From the NCBI RefSeq assembly GCF_000422545.1, contig NZ_AULZ01000010.1, positions 1 through 64,000 of the forward strand: DNA of 64,000 nt, read 5' to 3'. This stretch comes from Desulfocurvibacter africanus subsp. africanus DSM 2603 (GTDB lineage: Bacteria > Desulfobacterota > Desulfovibrionia > Desulfovibrionales > Desulfovibrionaceae). Shown piece by piece: positions 16,797 to 25,908 of this stretch. Position 1 is the first letter of the stretch; each line of letters opens with the position of its first letter. The position numbers and the translations under genes are program-made. The notes beneath the pieces were generated by a model, which was not told the DNA's origin, ran no database searches, and saw only the letters and a program-made list of their open reading frames with translations.

Positions 16797-19463
16797 CTAA
16801 GGCTGTACGATCACGAGATACGAGTCATCCATGCGCAGGTACTTGCGGGCAAGGCTGCGGATGTCCTCGGGCGTAAGCTGCTGCGCCTTGCCGATGAGCT
16901 CGTGGTTGTAATCGAGATCCAGGCTCTTGACCTTGAGGCCGGCGGCCTCACGGCTGCGGGCCAGCAGGCTCTGGTGGTCGCGGTAGTAATCGCCCCACAG
17001 GAGGTTCTTGGCCCGCGCCAGCTCCTCCTGCGGCAAGGGCTGCTTCTGCAGGTTGGCGATAGCCTGGTCGAAGCCGGCCAAGGCCTGCTCTCTCTTGGCT
17101 GGATCGGTGCCGATGTAGAAAGCCATGAAGCCCACGTTGGGAGCCTGCCAGGTGAAAGCGGTCACTGTGTAGCCCAGGCCCTGCTTGTCGCGCAGATCGC
17201 GGAACAGGATGCCGCTCTGACCGGCCAGCGCCGCGCGCATGAGTTCCAGCCCGGCCGAGTCGGCATGGCCCTCACCGGGGATGGGGAACACGCGCAGGAT
17301 GTGCAATTGGTTGCGGCCCGGCAGCTTGAGATCCAGGGTGCGATCGCTGTTCCATTGCGGCGCGGCGTAGCTGAAAGCGGTTTCCGGAGCTTTCAGGGAT
17401 TTCTGCAAGCTCTTGGCGAGATCCACGATGCGCTGGCGATCGAATGTTCCGCACACGGCCAGCACAAAGGGCTGGCGAGCCTGCTCCTGCCAATAGGCGC
17501 GAATGTCCTGCCGTTTCAACGCGGCCAGTGTTTCGGGCGTGCCCTGATGAAAGATGCCGTAGCCCTGACCCGTGAACAGGAAGGGGAACATGTGCCGGAA
17601 AGCCAACCCCGTGGGCTGGTCCTCGCGCTGTTTGATCTCGGCCAGGATCTCGTCCCTGGCCCGCTCAAGCTCGTCCTGGGACATGGCCGGCGCGGTGAGC
17701 ACGTCCTTGATGAGCTTAAGCATGTCCGCCTCGAAGCGGCTCGGATACTTGGCCGACAAGGAGAACGTCTCCCGTCCGGCCGCGGCCGCCATGGATGCCG
17801 CCCGATCCGACAGGTACTCCTGAATCTCTGGTGCCGAAAGATCCTTGGTTCCGCGGGTGAGCACCTTGGAGGTCAATTCCGTGAGACCGGCCCGCTCGGG
17901 CGTGATGAGCCCGTCGCCGCCGGGCCAGGACAGGCTGAAGGCCGTGTAGGGCAGGGTCGCGTCGGGCAGGAGCACCAACGCGTGCGGGCCCACCTGGATG
18001 ACTTCGGCTTCGGCCGCCAAGGTTTCCATGAGCTTGGCTTTCTGGGTCTCGGCGCGCGGCCAGCTTTCCGCCACGGTCTTTTCCATTGCCTTGGCATCGA
18101 CCTGCGCGCCAGCGGGCGTGAGCAGCACGGACGCGAGCTTGTCGGGCTGGAAATAGGCGTCCAGCAAGCCCTGGATCTGCGGTTTGTTCACGTTGCGCAG
18201 GCTGTAGAGATAGTTCTCCTCGGCCTCCACCACGCTGCCCTCGAAGAACTGGAAGTAGCCCACTTTCGACGCCAGGCCCGAGATGGTCTCCTTGGCCTGG
18301 AATAGGCTGTCCTCCAGATTGAGCTGAGCCCTGGCCAGTTCCGTGTCGCTGAAGTCGGCGGCATCCAGTTTCGCGAAGGTATCCACGAGTTCGCGCCAGA
18401 AGGTGGCGACCTTGTCCACGTCCAGGGTGGCCGAGACGTACAGCAGTCCTCCGCGCTCGAGCGTCATGGAGAAGGCGGATATCTCGTCCACCAGGCGCTT
18501 GTCGTACTTGAAGCGCTTGTACAGGAGAGAAGTCCGGTCGCCGCCCAGCATCTGCGCGAAGACGTCCAAGCCCACGGTTTCATCCGAGTGCAGGCCGGGA
18601 ATGGGGAACGCGATGGACAGATAGGCCTTGTTCCATTCGCCGGGCATGACCTTGACCTGCGGCCCAGGACCCTTGGCCTGCAACGGGAAAGGCTGGGGCG
18701 GGGTCACCGGGCGGTCGTTGGTCAGGCCGCCGTAGACGCGCTTGGCTTCGGCCAACACATCCTTGGCATCCACCTTGCCTACCACCACGAGCAGCATGGA
18801 TTGCGGCTGGTAGCGGTCGTGTATGTAGTCCTTGATGCCCTGGCGAGTGAGCGAAGACACGCTCTCGCGCGTGCCGATGATGGGCCAGCCGTAGGTGGAG
18901 CCGTCCCAGACCATGCCCTGCACGGTCTTGAACAGAAGCTGGCTCGGATTGTCCTCGCCACGCACCAGCTCGGACAGGACCACGTTCTTCTCCTGCTCCA
19001 ACTCGGTCGGATCGACTTGCGCGCCGAAGGTCATGTCCTGGATCACATCCAGGCCCAGACGCCACTGATCCGAGGGCACGTCCACGTAGTAGACCGTGTA
19101 GTCGAAACTGGTGGCCGCGTTCAGGTAGCCGCCCACCCCCTCGATGGTCGCGGCGATCTCGCCGGGCTTGCGCTTGGCCGTGCCCTTGAAGACCATGTGC
19201 TCCAGCACGTGGCTGATGCCGGCTTGGGCCGGGTCCTCATAGGCCGAGCCCGTGCGCACGTAGAGCCGCACCGAAGCCAGCGGGAAACGCTCATCCTCCA
19301 AAACGAGCACGGTCAGCCCATTTTCGAGCACCGCGATCCGGGGTTCGGCGGCCGCCCCGGTTTCTGGCAGCGGCGTTACCTGTTTGCCTCCTTGGGCCTG
19401 GACACTACCCACGGTTGCCATGGTCAGCACCACAAGCAGAGAAACGATTGCTAGTATTTTCAT
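16797..19463 (-). CDS. Secreted M16 (pitrilysin/insulinase-like) metallopeptidase
   Basis: 888 residues with an N-terminal signal peptide (about 1-24). The inverted zinc motif HVLEH lies at His85-Glu88-His89, with EKNVVLSE supplying the distal Glu about 75 residues on. It contains two tandem M16 modules: the active one, then an inactive-type C-terminal half (from about 450) with the R-Y-type pattern G.GYTVTAFTWQ that closes the substrate chamber. The length is typical of fused two-module enzymes. It probably degrades peptides in the periplasm. The start follows GGAGGATAG. It appears to be a single-gene unit. Confidence 0.92.
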   Translation of the reverse strand: MKILAIVSLLVVLTMATVGSVQAQGGKQVTPLPETGAAAEPRIAVLENGLTVLVLEDERFPLASVRLYVRTGSAYEDPAQAGISHVLEHMVFKGTAKRKPGEIAATIEGVGGYLNAATSFDYTVYYVDVPSDQWRLGLDVIQDMTFGAQVDPTELEQEKNVVLSELVRGEDNPSQLLFKTVQGMVWDGSTYGWPIIGTRESVSSLTRQGIKDYIHDRYQPQSMLLVVVGKVDAKDVLAEAKRVYGGLTNDRPVTPPQPFPLQAKGPGPQVKVMPGEWNKAYLSIAFPIPGLHSDETVGLDVFAQMLGGDRTSLLYKRFKYDKRLVDEISAFSMTLERGGLLYVSATLDVDKVATFWRELVDTFAKLDAADFSDTELARAQLNLEDSLFQAKETISGLASKVGYFQFFEGSVVEAEENYLYSLRNVNKPQIQGLLDAYFQPDKLASVLLTPAGAQVDAKAMEKTVAESWPRAETQKAKLMETLAAEAEVIQVGPHALVLLPDATLPYTAFSLSWPGGDGLITPERAGLTELTSKVLTRGTKDLSAPEIQEYLSDRAASMAAAAGRETFSLSAKYPSRFEADMLKLIKDVLTAPAMSQDELERARDEILAEIKQREDQPTGLAFRHMFPFLFTGQGYGIFHQGTPETLAALKRQDIRAYWQEQARQPFVLAVCGTFDRQRIVDLAKSLQKSLKAPETAFSYAAPQWNSDRTLDLKLPGRNQLHILRVFPIPGEGHADSAGLELMRAALAGQSGILFRDLRDKQGLGYTVTAFTWQAPNVGFMAFYIGTDPAKREQALAGFDQAIANLQKQPLPQEELARAKNLLWGDYYRDHQSLLARSREAAGLKVKSLDLDYNHELIGKAQQLTPEDIRSLARKYLRMDDSYLVIVQP

Positions 19464-19564
19464 GAGCCACTCTATCCTCCTTAGAATAAGACTAATGCTG
19501 TACTACCCACACGAAGGGAGCTGTCAATGATTGCCCGGCCCATGCCGGACCGGTGGACGCTTGG

Positions 19565-19599
19565 CAAAAAAAAGCGAGGGGGCTGTTCCCCCTCGCTTT
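19565..19599 (-). terminator. Strong intrinsic terminator
   Basis: AAAGCGAGGGGG and CCCCCTCGCTTT pair around CTGTT. On the minus strand a run of eight T follows. It serves the small gene ending at 19618. Confidence 0.85.
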
Positions 19600-19617
19600 G
19601 ACCGGCTGTTCGCGCGG

Positions 19618-19887
19618 CTATTGGCAGGACTTGTCGCCTCGCAGGCAGTAGGCTTCCACGAAGCGCGACAGTTGCGTATTTAGATAGACGCACTTGGTGC
19701 CGCTCAGGCAATCCTCGGCGTCCTGGGATTCGATGTGCGTTTCCAAGGTGTTGCCGCCCTTGGCAAGCCGGATCATCCAGGCTTTGGTCACGTCGTCCCA
19801 GTGGCTGCTCATGTCGATGCCGTATTGGTCGATCTCCGGGTAGAGCTGCTTGATCTTGCCTTCCAGGGCCTTGGGATCCACGCTCAT
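19618..19887 (-). CDS. Conserved small hypothetical protein
   Basis: 89-residue soluble protein starting MSVDPKALEGKIKQLYPEI after AAGGAGG. A helical N-terminus is followed by a short beta segment (WMIRLAKGGNTLETHIES) and two Cys pairs (DCLSGTKC and YCLRGDKSC). This looks like the small 'acyl-carrier-like or dissimilatory-sulfite-associated' proteins common in sulfate reducers, but I cannot name a family. It has its own strong terminator, suggesting a well-expressed single gene. The 262 bp upstream hold no gene I can support. Confidence 0.75.
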   Translation of the reverse strand: MSVDPKALEGKIKQLYPEIDQYGIDMSSHWDDVTKAWMIRLAKGGNTLETHIESQDAEDCLSGTKCVYLNTQLSRFVEAYCLRGDKSCQ

Positions 19888-20149
19888 GTGCGCCTCCTTG
19901 ACTGTGCTGTGCGAAACGGGAAGTCGGCGATTCTCCGCGGGGCTCCTCATGCCGCGCCGACAGACGATCCACCCCGAGGAATGCACGGGTATCCCGTCAT
20001 AGCAGGCCCGGAAACTTGTGGCAAGGCTGCTCCAGGATAAAGCCGGTTCCCCTGCGTTGTCACTGCCGCGCAGCAGTCGCGCAAGCTTCATTCCGCAGGA
20101 GTCCGCATTCCTGGACGTAACCCGCCGAGGATGCGCCCTGACCGGCTCA

Positions 20150-22831
20150 TCAAACATCCGCATGCGCACCCTGGTCGGATTCCCCGAAATGCTGGGCAGT
20201 CTTGGTCACGCGCCACTGCGTGGGCGGCAAGCCCGACAGCACCTCGCGCACGGCGAACAAAGGGCTCACGTAGCGTTCGCTCCAGTCGCAGGACAAGCGC
20301 GCCCATCCCTCGCCCACGTCAAGCACGCTGACGACCTTGCGCAGGTCCATGGAGCTGTGTCCCCGCTTGGTCTCGCGCACCACGGGGAAGCTCTCGGCCG
20401 CTGCAAAGGCCTCCCAGGCCCGGCGGAACTCGTCGGCGCGCTCCCCTGGCCCGGTATAGATGACCTCGTATTCCTCGATCACTGCTTGGGGCTGCTTGCG
20501 GCCCATGGACAGCCGCTCCACGCGGGTCAGGCTCAAGCCCTCGGGCAGGGCCGGCCCAAGCAGCCGTTCCAGTTGCTCGGGTTCATAGGGCTTGCTGGTA
20601 AACAGGTTGATCCACTCCACCCGGCTCTCCACGCCCACGGGCAAGGCCCTGCCAAAGGAGACGAGCGGCAGCGGGTGGAAGCCCTGGGAAAAGGACGGCT
20701 TGATGCCGGCACGGCGCAGGCAGCGCTCGAACACTGCCTGCAGCTCAAGGGTTGACAGCCAAGCCGCCGGGCCGGTCTTGGCGAACCAGATGCGGAAGTG
20801 GCCAGCGCGGCGGGTGAGGTCCTCGGCCACAATTGGCGGTTTGGGCCTGACCCAAGGCTTGGAGCCCTGGCCGGAGGCAGCGGGCGTCGATGTCGCATCG
20901 GCGTCTACGGCGGCCGGTTCGGAAGCTCCGCAAACTTCAGGGACTTCGTCCGGCATGGGGACATCATGGCCCTCGGGTGCCTGGTCACGCTCCGGGAATA
21001 CGAGTAGGGGCCGTAGCTCCGCGTCCTTGATCTGGGCCAGGGACGATGTGCGGCCCTGAAAGGCGCAAACGCCGCAATTGCGGCAGGCGTCATAGCGGCA
21101 GTCGGGCGTGATCTTGGCTTCCCCTGCCCTCTTACGCTCGGTCAGCAAAAATTTCTTCGTCACGCCGGGATTGAGGTGGTCCCAGGGCAGGGGCTCGTCC
21201 TCGCCGCGTTCACGCAGGAAGTCCCCGGCCGTAAGGCCCTCCTCCTCCAGCGTCTCCAGCCATTTGTCCAGATCCAGATGATCTACCCAGCTCGTGAACA
21301 ACGCGCCCTTGCGGTAGGCGCGCTCCACCACGGGCGCAAGCTCGCGGCCCGCGCGCGAGAACACGCCTTCCAAAAGGCTCATGTCCGGCTCGTGCCAGCG
21401 CAGCTTGATGCGCTTGTAGGGCCGCATGATCTCCCTGAGCAAGGCGATCTTGCCCTGGATCTCCTTGAGCGAGGCTTGGCGTTCCCACTGGAAGGGAGTG
21501 TGCGGCTTGGGCACGAAGGGCGAAACGGCGGCCGTGACCTGCAGCCGTTTGGTGCCCCTGCCCTGCGCTTCGACCTTGCGGCACAGATCCAGGATGGCCC
21601 GAATGTCCTCCTCGGTCTCCGTGGGCAGGCCGATCATGAAGTACAGTTTGACCTGCTGCCAGCCGTTCTCGAACAGCCGGCGCACGTGGTCCATCAAATC
21701 CTGTTCGCTCACGCCCTTGTTGATGACGTCGCGCAACCGCTGGCTGCCGGCCTCAGGGGCGAGCGTCACGCCCGTGCGCCGGATGCGCGACATGAGCCCC
21801 ATGAGCCGCCCCGAGATGGAGCCCACGCGCAACGAGGGCAGCGAGATGGATACCTGCTCGCTCATGCAGCGCTCGAAACTCTGCTCGAAGAGGCCGTCCA
21901 GGGCTGAGTAGTCGCCTGTGGACAAGGACAGGAAGGAGATTTCCTCGTAACCCGTGCCGGCCAGACTGGTGCCGATGATTTCGTCCAGCCGGTCCAGGCC
22001 GCGCTCGCGCACGGGACGGTAGACCATGCCTGCGTGGCAGAAACGGCAGCCGCGTGTGCAACCGCGCGCGATCTCCACGGTCAGCCGGTCGTGTACGGCC
22101 TGGCCCAGGGCCATGATGGGCTGCAACGGGAATTCGGCCTGGTTCAGGTCGGACATAACGGCCTTGTCCACGCGTTCATAGCCGGCTATCAGCGGCTTGA
22201 GCGGCTTGCCCGGACCCTGAAATTCGAAAAAGGCGGGCACGTACACGCCCGGCAAGTCCTTGAGCCGCAGGAGCAGCTCGCGCTTGGCCAACCCTTCGCG
22301 CTTGGCCGTGGCGATGACTTCCAGTATCTCGCACAACACGGCCTCGCCGTCGCCCAGGACCAGGACATCCATGAACGGAGCCAGGGGCTCGGCGTTGAAG
22401 GCACAGCCGCCGCCGGCCATGACCAGCGGGTGGCGTTCGTCTCGCTCCTCGGCCCGCAACGGGATGCCTGCCAGGTCAAGCATGAACAGCACGTTTGTGT
22501 AGCAGAGCTCGTGCGTGACGTGGAAGGCCACGGCGTCGAGCTGCGCCAGCGGCGTGTCCGACTCCAGCGTGGCCAGGGGAACCTTATGCTCACGCAGCAC
22601 GGCCGCGGCCTCGGCGTCCGGGCTGTACACGCGCTCGGCCCAGAACTCGGTCCGATTGTTGACCAGGGAATACAGGATCTTCTGCCCGAGGTAGGACATG
22701 CCCACTTCGTACAGGTCCGGGAAAGCCAGGGCCAGGCGGGCGGTGACCTGGGACGGGTCCTTGCGCACCGAGCCCCACTCGGTGCCTATGTAGCGGCTAG
22801 GCCGCTGCAGGAGCGGAAGGAGTTCGCGCAT
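20150..22831 (-). CDS. B12-binding-like/radical SAM protein fused to DUF2344
   Basis: 893 residues. The N-terminal part (about 1-240) resembles the cobalamin-binding-like region of MiaB-type and TIGR03960 proteins. The radical SAM core carries CTRGCRFCHAG (three Cys of the 4Fe-4S site near residue 260) and GLPTETEED. A Cys group (CRYDACRNCGVC) lies near 630. After a low-complexity linker, a DUF2344 (TIGR03936) domain follows from about 680 (FRIWFAKTGPAAWLSTLEL, SFSQGFHPLPLVSFG). The two domains are often separate adjacent genes and are fused here. The role is unknown; RNA or cofactor modification is a guess. The start at 22831 gives MRELLPLLQRP. Confidence 0.9.
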   Translation of the reverse strand: MRELLPLLQRPSRYIGTEWGSVRKDPSQVTARLALAFPDLYEVGMSYLGQKILYSLVNNRTEFWAERVYSPDAEAAAVLREHKVPLATLESDTPLAQLDAVAFHVTHELCYTNVLFMLDLAGIPLRAEERDERHPLVMAGGGCAFNAEPLAPFMDVLVLGDGEAVLCEILEVIATAKREGLAKRELLLRLKDLPGVYVPAFFEFQGPGKPLKPLIAGYERVDKAVMSDLNQAEFPLQPIMALGQAVHDRLTVEIARGCTRGCRFCHAGMVYRPVRERGLDRLDEIIGTSLAGTGYEEISFLSLSTGDYSALDGLFEQSFERCMSEQVSISLPSLRVGSISGRLMGLMSRIRRTGVTLAPEAGSQRLRDVINKGVSEQDLMDHVRRLFENGWQQVKLYFMIGLPTETEEDIRAILDLCRKVEAQGRGTKRLQVTAAVSPFVPKPHTPFQWERQASLKEIQGKIALLREIMRPYKRIKLRWHEPDMSLLEGVFSRAGRELAPVVERAYRKGALFTSWVDHLDLDKWLETLEEEGLTAGDFLRERGEDEPLPWDHLNPGVTKKFLLTERKRAGEAKITPDCRYDACRNCGVCAFQGRTSSLAQIKDAELRPLLVFPERDQAPEGHDVPMPDEVPEVCGASEPAAVDADATSTPAASGQGSKPWVRPKPPIVAEDLTRRAGHFRIWFAKTGPAAWLSTLELQAVFERCLRRAGIKPSFSQGFHPLPLVSFGRALPVGVESRVEWINLFTSKPYEPEQLERLLGPALPEGLSLTRVERLSMGRKQPQAVIEEYEVIYTGPGERADEFRRAWEAFAAAESFPVVRETKRGHSSMDLRKVVSVLDVGEGWARLSCDWSERYVSPLFAVREVLSGLPPTQWRVTKTAQHFGESDQGAHADV

Positions 22832-23257
22832 TATATATCCGGGTTTGTGTGGTATGAAGCAGGGCGCTGCCCCGCACCTCGCCGGGGGAACTCGTCCCCC
22901 CGGACCTCCCGCATGGCGGCCCGGGGCGCTGCACCGGCAGGCCTTTATCACGCCTCGGGGAAGCGGGCGCAGGCGCTCGAAATGTGCGGCCCTTAAGCCT
23001 CCATGCCTTGGGGCTCTAAGGCGGACCAAGCCATTGGCTTTGTTTCGTCAAAAGAGGCGGACACGCGGCGCGCATCCCCTCGCGCCGAACCGCGCCTTGA
23101 ACAAATACTATACCAAATTATCGCCCTTGGCCCAAGGACACTTTGCGAGCGGTCCCCCGCGGCCGGCCGGAGCATGGCTCAAGCCTGCGCGGGCCTCGGC
23201 CGAGCCGAATGATGGGTCCAAGGGTCCCATTCGGATAAGTCCCTTGGCGATCAGGGG

Positions 23258-23299
23258 CTGGGAGGGAGCGAGCCGCTCTGGCAAGCGGCCCTCTCCCAG
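23258..23299. repeat. Repeated GAGCCGCTCTGGC hairpin, copy 1
   Basis: CTGGGAGGG pairs with CCCTCTCCCAG across a centre containing GAGCCGCTCTGGC. The same centre and a matching stem occur at 27225-27267. This is probably a family of dispersed hairpins or terminators of this genome. Confidence 0.5.
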
Positions 23300-23317
23300 T
23301 TCCCTTAAAACGAAAAA

Positions 23318-23335
23318 AGGGTGGCGCGCCACCCT
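23318..23335 (-). terminator. Terminator, palindromic stem plus T-run
   Basis: AGGGTGGCGCGCCACCCT is a perfect palindrome. On the minus strand TTTTTTCG follows. It lies 46 bp after the stop of the 119-residue hypothetical gene. Confidence 0.75.
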
Positions 23336-23381
23336 GCGACATTTCGTACGGCCGGGCGCGATGCGCGCTCGCCGCCTGATG

Positions 23382-23744
23382 CTACTTCTTGAGGAACTGC
23401 GAGGCGAAGTCGCTCGCGGGTCCGCGGCCGGCCTGGGCCATGCGCTCCAGGTTGCGCAACTCGCCGCCCGAGGCCAGAGTCAGGTTGCTGATCGCCTCAA
23501 GGTACTTGGTCTTGAGCTCCTCGGGGAACTTCTTGAACACGTACATGACGTGCTGGCCGTCGATTTCGCCGGTGATCTCGGCCTCGAAGGGGTAGCCGAA
23601 GGGCAGGAGCATCATCTGCGCGCCCTGGGCCGTGGGTATGGTCTGAATGACGGCCACGTCCTTGAGCTTCTTGCCCTGCTCGTCCCACTTGCCAAGGACC
23701 GTATCGCCGTTGATGAGCTTAACGAGTCTGACATCATGTGCCAT
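23382..23744 (-). CDS. Conserved hypothetical protein, possible Sm-like fold
   Basis: 119-residue soluble protein starting MAHDVRLVKLINGDTVLGKW after AAGGAGA. The opening pattern (V.L.NGD.V.GKW followed by short beta strands, then KFPEELKTKYLEAISNL) resembles small LSm/SH3-like barrels with a C-terminal helix, which are seen in phages and sulfate reducers. The tail (about 95-119) is low complexity. It is a single gene with its own terminator. The function is not known, and the fold guess is weak. Confidence 0.75.
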   Translation of the reverse strand: MAHDVRLVKLINGDTVLGKWDEQGKKLKDVAVIQTIPTAQGAQMMLLPFGYPFEAEITGEIDGQHVMYVFKKFPEELKTKYLEAISNLTLASGGELRNLERMAQAGRGPASDFASQFLKK

Positions 23745-24031
23745 GTTATTGGTCTCCTTGGTCGAATTTGCAATCAAGGCAAGCTAGGGCCTTGATATGC
23801 GGCTGTCAAGGAGTGCCCGAGTTTTGCATGCACCGATACGCTGTAAAGTCAGCAGGATCAGGAAGCACGCGACTTGCCCCTTGCCCGCGCGCGGCGGCCG
23901 AGGTATTCAGGGCCGTCACCAACAAGTCCACTCCACGAAGCAATGTGGCTTGATTGACCAGGATGGATCGGACGTGGGTCCAACGCCCACAACTCCGGAT
24001 CGACACAAATAGCATTCACACGGAAAGAGGC

Positions 24032-25147
24032 ATGGCACAGCAGCACGAGCCCAAGGAGCCGATCCAGACCGGCAAGGAAGCCGCACCGGCCTGGAACAGT
24101 CCCGCCGCCAAGGCTGCGCACGAAATAACCAGCGGCGTATTCCGCTTCGCGGACCTCAGCCATCCGGCCGTGGCGATGCTCTTCACGCTGGGGCAATCCT
24201 CCCGGCGCACGCGTCTGGAGAGCCGTCGACGCAGCCCCGTGCTCGAAAAGGAGCGCCGCTTCTTCGCCCAGCTCCCGGCGGACCGCCCTGACGAAAACGA
24301 CCGGCAACCCGGCGTCGAGCCTGACCTGATGGCCTTGGCCGACCTGGAGCTGCCTTCCCCGCCGCATGTCTATCTCGCCCTGCAGACCGCCCTTGCCGAT
24401 CGGCACAAGACGACCGGAGACATCGCGGACATCGTCAGCGCCGACCCCAGCCTGGCCACACGGGTGCTCAAGCTGGTCAACAGCCCCTTGTATGCGTCCG
24501 GCCGCAAGGTCGACTCCATTCTGCGGGCCGTATCACTGGTGGGCACCGAACAGATCACCCTGCTGGCTGCGGCCATGTCGGTCATGACCCACTTCCGGGA
24601 TATCCCACAAGAACTCCTGGATATGTCTGCCTTCTGGCAGCATTCCCTGTCCACGGGCGTGCTGGCCCGCCTGCTGGCCGAGCGGGCCGGCGTTCGCGAC
24701 AAGGAATACCATTTCCTGGGCGGGCTGCTGCACGACATCGGCCGGCTTGTGCTCTTCCAGGCCATGCCCGAGCTATCGCGCAAGGCCCTGCTCAAGGCAA
24801 AATCCAAACAGATGTACTTGTACTATGCCGAGCAGGACGAGATCGGCTACGACCACTCCACCATCGGCAGCGTGCTCTTCCGCAAGTGGGAGTTGCCCCC
24901 GGCCCTGCGGCTGACCGTGCTCTACCACCACATCCCGGAAATCTCCGAGCAGGTGCGCGAGAACGCGGTCGTGCACCTGGCCGACATCATGAGCCATGCC
25001 TTGGGCCTGGGTCTGTCGGGCGAATTTTTCCTGCCGCCCCTTTCGGAGCAGGCCTGGGACAGCCTGGGCCTCAAGCCTTCCGATCTGGTGGCCGTGGCCG
25101 ACGCGGCCGAGGCTTCCCTGCCGTCGCTGTTCGATTCGCTCTGCTAG
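24032..25147 (+). CDS. HDOD-domain signalling protein
   Basis: 371 residues. The HDOD domain spans about 110-310 (LPSPPHVYLALQ, TTGDIADIVSADPSLATRVLKLVNSPLYA, FLGGLLHDIGRLVLF), a non-enzymatic relative of HD phosphohydrolases found in signal-transduction proteins. HD-type residues are partly kept (HDIGR, YDHSTIG) but a full metal set is not obvious. The N-terminal 100 residues are Arg/Pro-rich and not conserved in appearance. The start at 24032 follows GGAAAGAGG. It is probably a regulator in motility or c-di-GMP networks; no partner gene is nearby. Confidence 0.88.
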   Translation: MAQQHEPKEPIQTGKEAAPAWNSPAAKAAHEITSGVFRFADLSHPAVAMLFTLGQSSRRTRLESRRRSPVLEKERRFFAQLPADRPDENDRQPGVEPDLMALADLELPSPPHVYLALQTALADRHKTTGDIADIVSADPSLATRVLKLVNSPLYASGRKVDSILRAVSLVGTEQITLLAAAMSVMTHFRDIPQELLDMSAFWQHSLSTGVLARLLAERAGVRDKEYHFLGGLLHDIGRLVLFQAMPELSRKALLKAKSKQMYLYYAEQDEIGYDHSTIGSVLFRKWELPPALRLTVLYHHIPEISEQVRENAVVHLADIMSHALGLGLSGEFFLPPLSEQAWDSLGLKPSDLVAVADAAEASLPSLFDSLC

Positions 25148-25169
25148 CAGCTTGCATTAAATAGAGGGT

Positions 25170-25225
25170 CCAGGGGAATCATTTCCCTGGTGGGAGGGGT
25201 CTGGGGAGGGCAAAGCCCTTCCCAG
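25170..25225 (+). terminator. Tandem hairpins after the HDOD gene
   Basis: CCAGGG/CCCTGG (25170-25190) and CTGGGGAGGGC/GCCCTTCCCAG (25201-25225, then CTCTT) lie between the convergent HDOD and cmk genes and probably stop both. Confidence 0.55.
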
Positions 25226-25242
25226 CTCTTGCACGAAGGGCC

Positions 25243-25908
25243 CTAGGCGCCCCTAATGTGCGCAAGGATCTTTTGGAATACGCCTTCCACGTCAAGACTG
25301 GACGTATCCACGATGACCGCATCGGCGGCAGGCTTGAGAGGCGCCACTGCCCGGTTGCGGTCCTGGTCGTCGCGGGCCTTGATCTGGCCTAGAATCTCAT
25401 CGAAATCGGCGGGCTGGCCGCTCTGGCGAAGCTGGAGCATGCGGCGGTCGGCGCGCACCTCGGGCGCGGCGTCGAGGAAAAATTTGCAGGGAGCGTCCGG
25501 GAAGACCACGGTGCCCATGTCCCGGCCCTCGACCACAAGCGACGTGCCGCGCCCGATGTCCTGTTGCGCCTGCTTGAGGGCTTGGCGCACCACGGGCAGC
25601 CGAGCGACGTTTGAAGCCCAGCGGGCCACCGTCTCGCTGCGAATTTCCTCGCCCACGGGCTCGCCGTCCAGGGCGATGCGCGAATCTCCTCCCTGCCCGA
25701 CAAGGCTGAACCGCATGGCCGACAAGACCTTGCCCAAGCGCTCCTCGGGCCAGTCCCATGCGCCCTCCCCAAGCTTCCAGGCCACGGCCCGGAACATGGC
25801 CCCGGTATCCAGGTAAGCCACGCCCAAGGCCTCGGCCAGGCGCTTGGCCAAGGTGGTCTTGCCCACGCCGGCCGGTCCGTCCAGGGTCACGACAAGTCGT
25901 TCGCTCAT
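25243..25908 (-). CDS. cmk: Cytidylate kinase
   Basis: Phosphorylates CMP and dCMP with ATP in pyrimidine nucleotide metabolism. 221 residues with P-loop LDGPAGVGKTT, YLDTGAMFRAVAW for nucleotide binding, VVEGRDMGTVVFPDA and the lid region with R.DQDRNRAVAPLKPA. The length is that of the common bacterial enzyme. Its ATG overlaps the hisC stop (ATGA), so the two genes are translationally coupled. Confidence 0.96.
   Translation of the reverse strand: MSERLVVTLDGPAGVGKTTLAKRLAEALGVAYLDTGAMFRAVAWKLGEGAWDWPEERLGKVLSAMRFSLVGQGGDSRIALDGEPVGEEIRSETVARWASNVARLPVVRQALKQAQQDIGRGTSLVVEGRDMGTVVFPDAPCKFFLDAAPEVRADRRMLQLRQSGQPADFDEILGQIKARDDQDRNRAVAPLKPAADAVIVDTSSLDVEGVFQKILAHIRGA

Larger units (their letters stand above)
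22832..23381. other. 550-bp gap with hairpins, no gene seen
   Basis: It holds a CCGGGGG/CCCCCCGG hairpin near 22880-22905, a long stem at 23258-23299 containing GAGCCGCTCTGGC, and a terminator at 23318-23335. Short reading frames on both strands lack ribosome sites and codon bias. No tRNA or known RNA was recognised. Confidence 0.5.

Noticed and set aside
16902-18305. A 467-codon frame antisense to the M16 gene
   Set aside because: Shadow frame; the minus strand has clear catalytic motifs.
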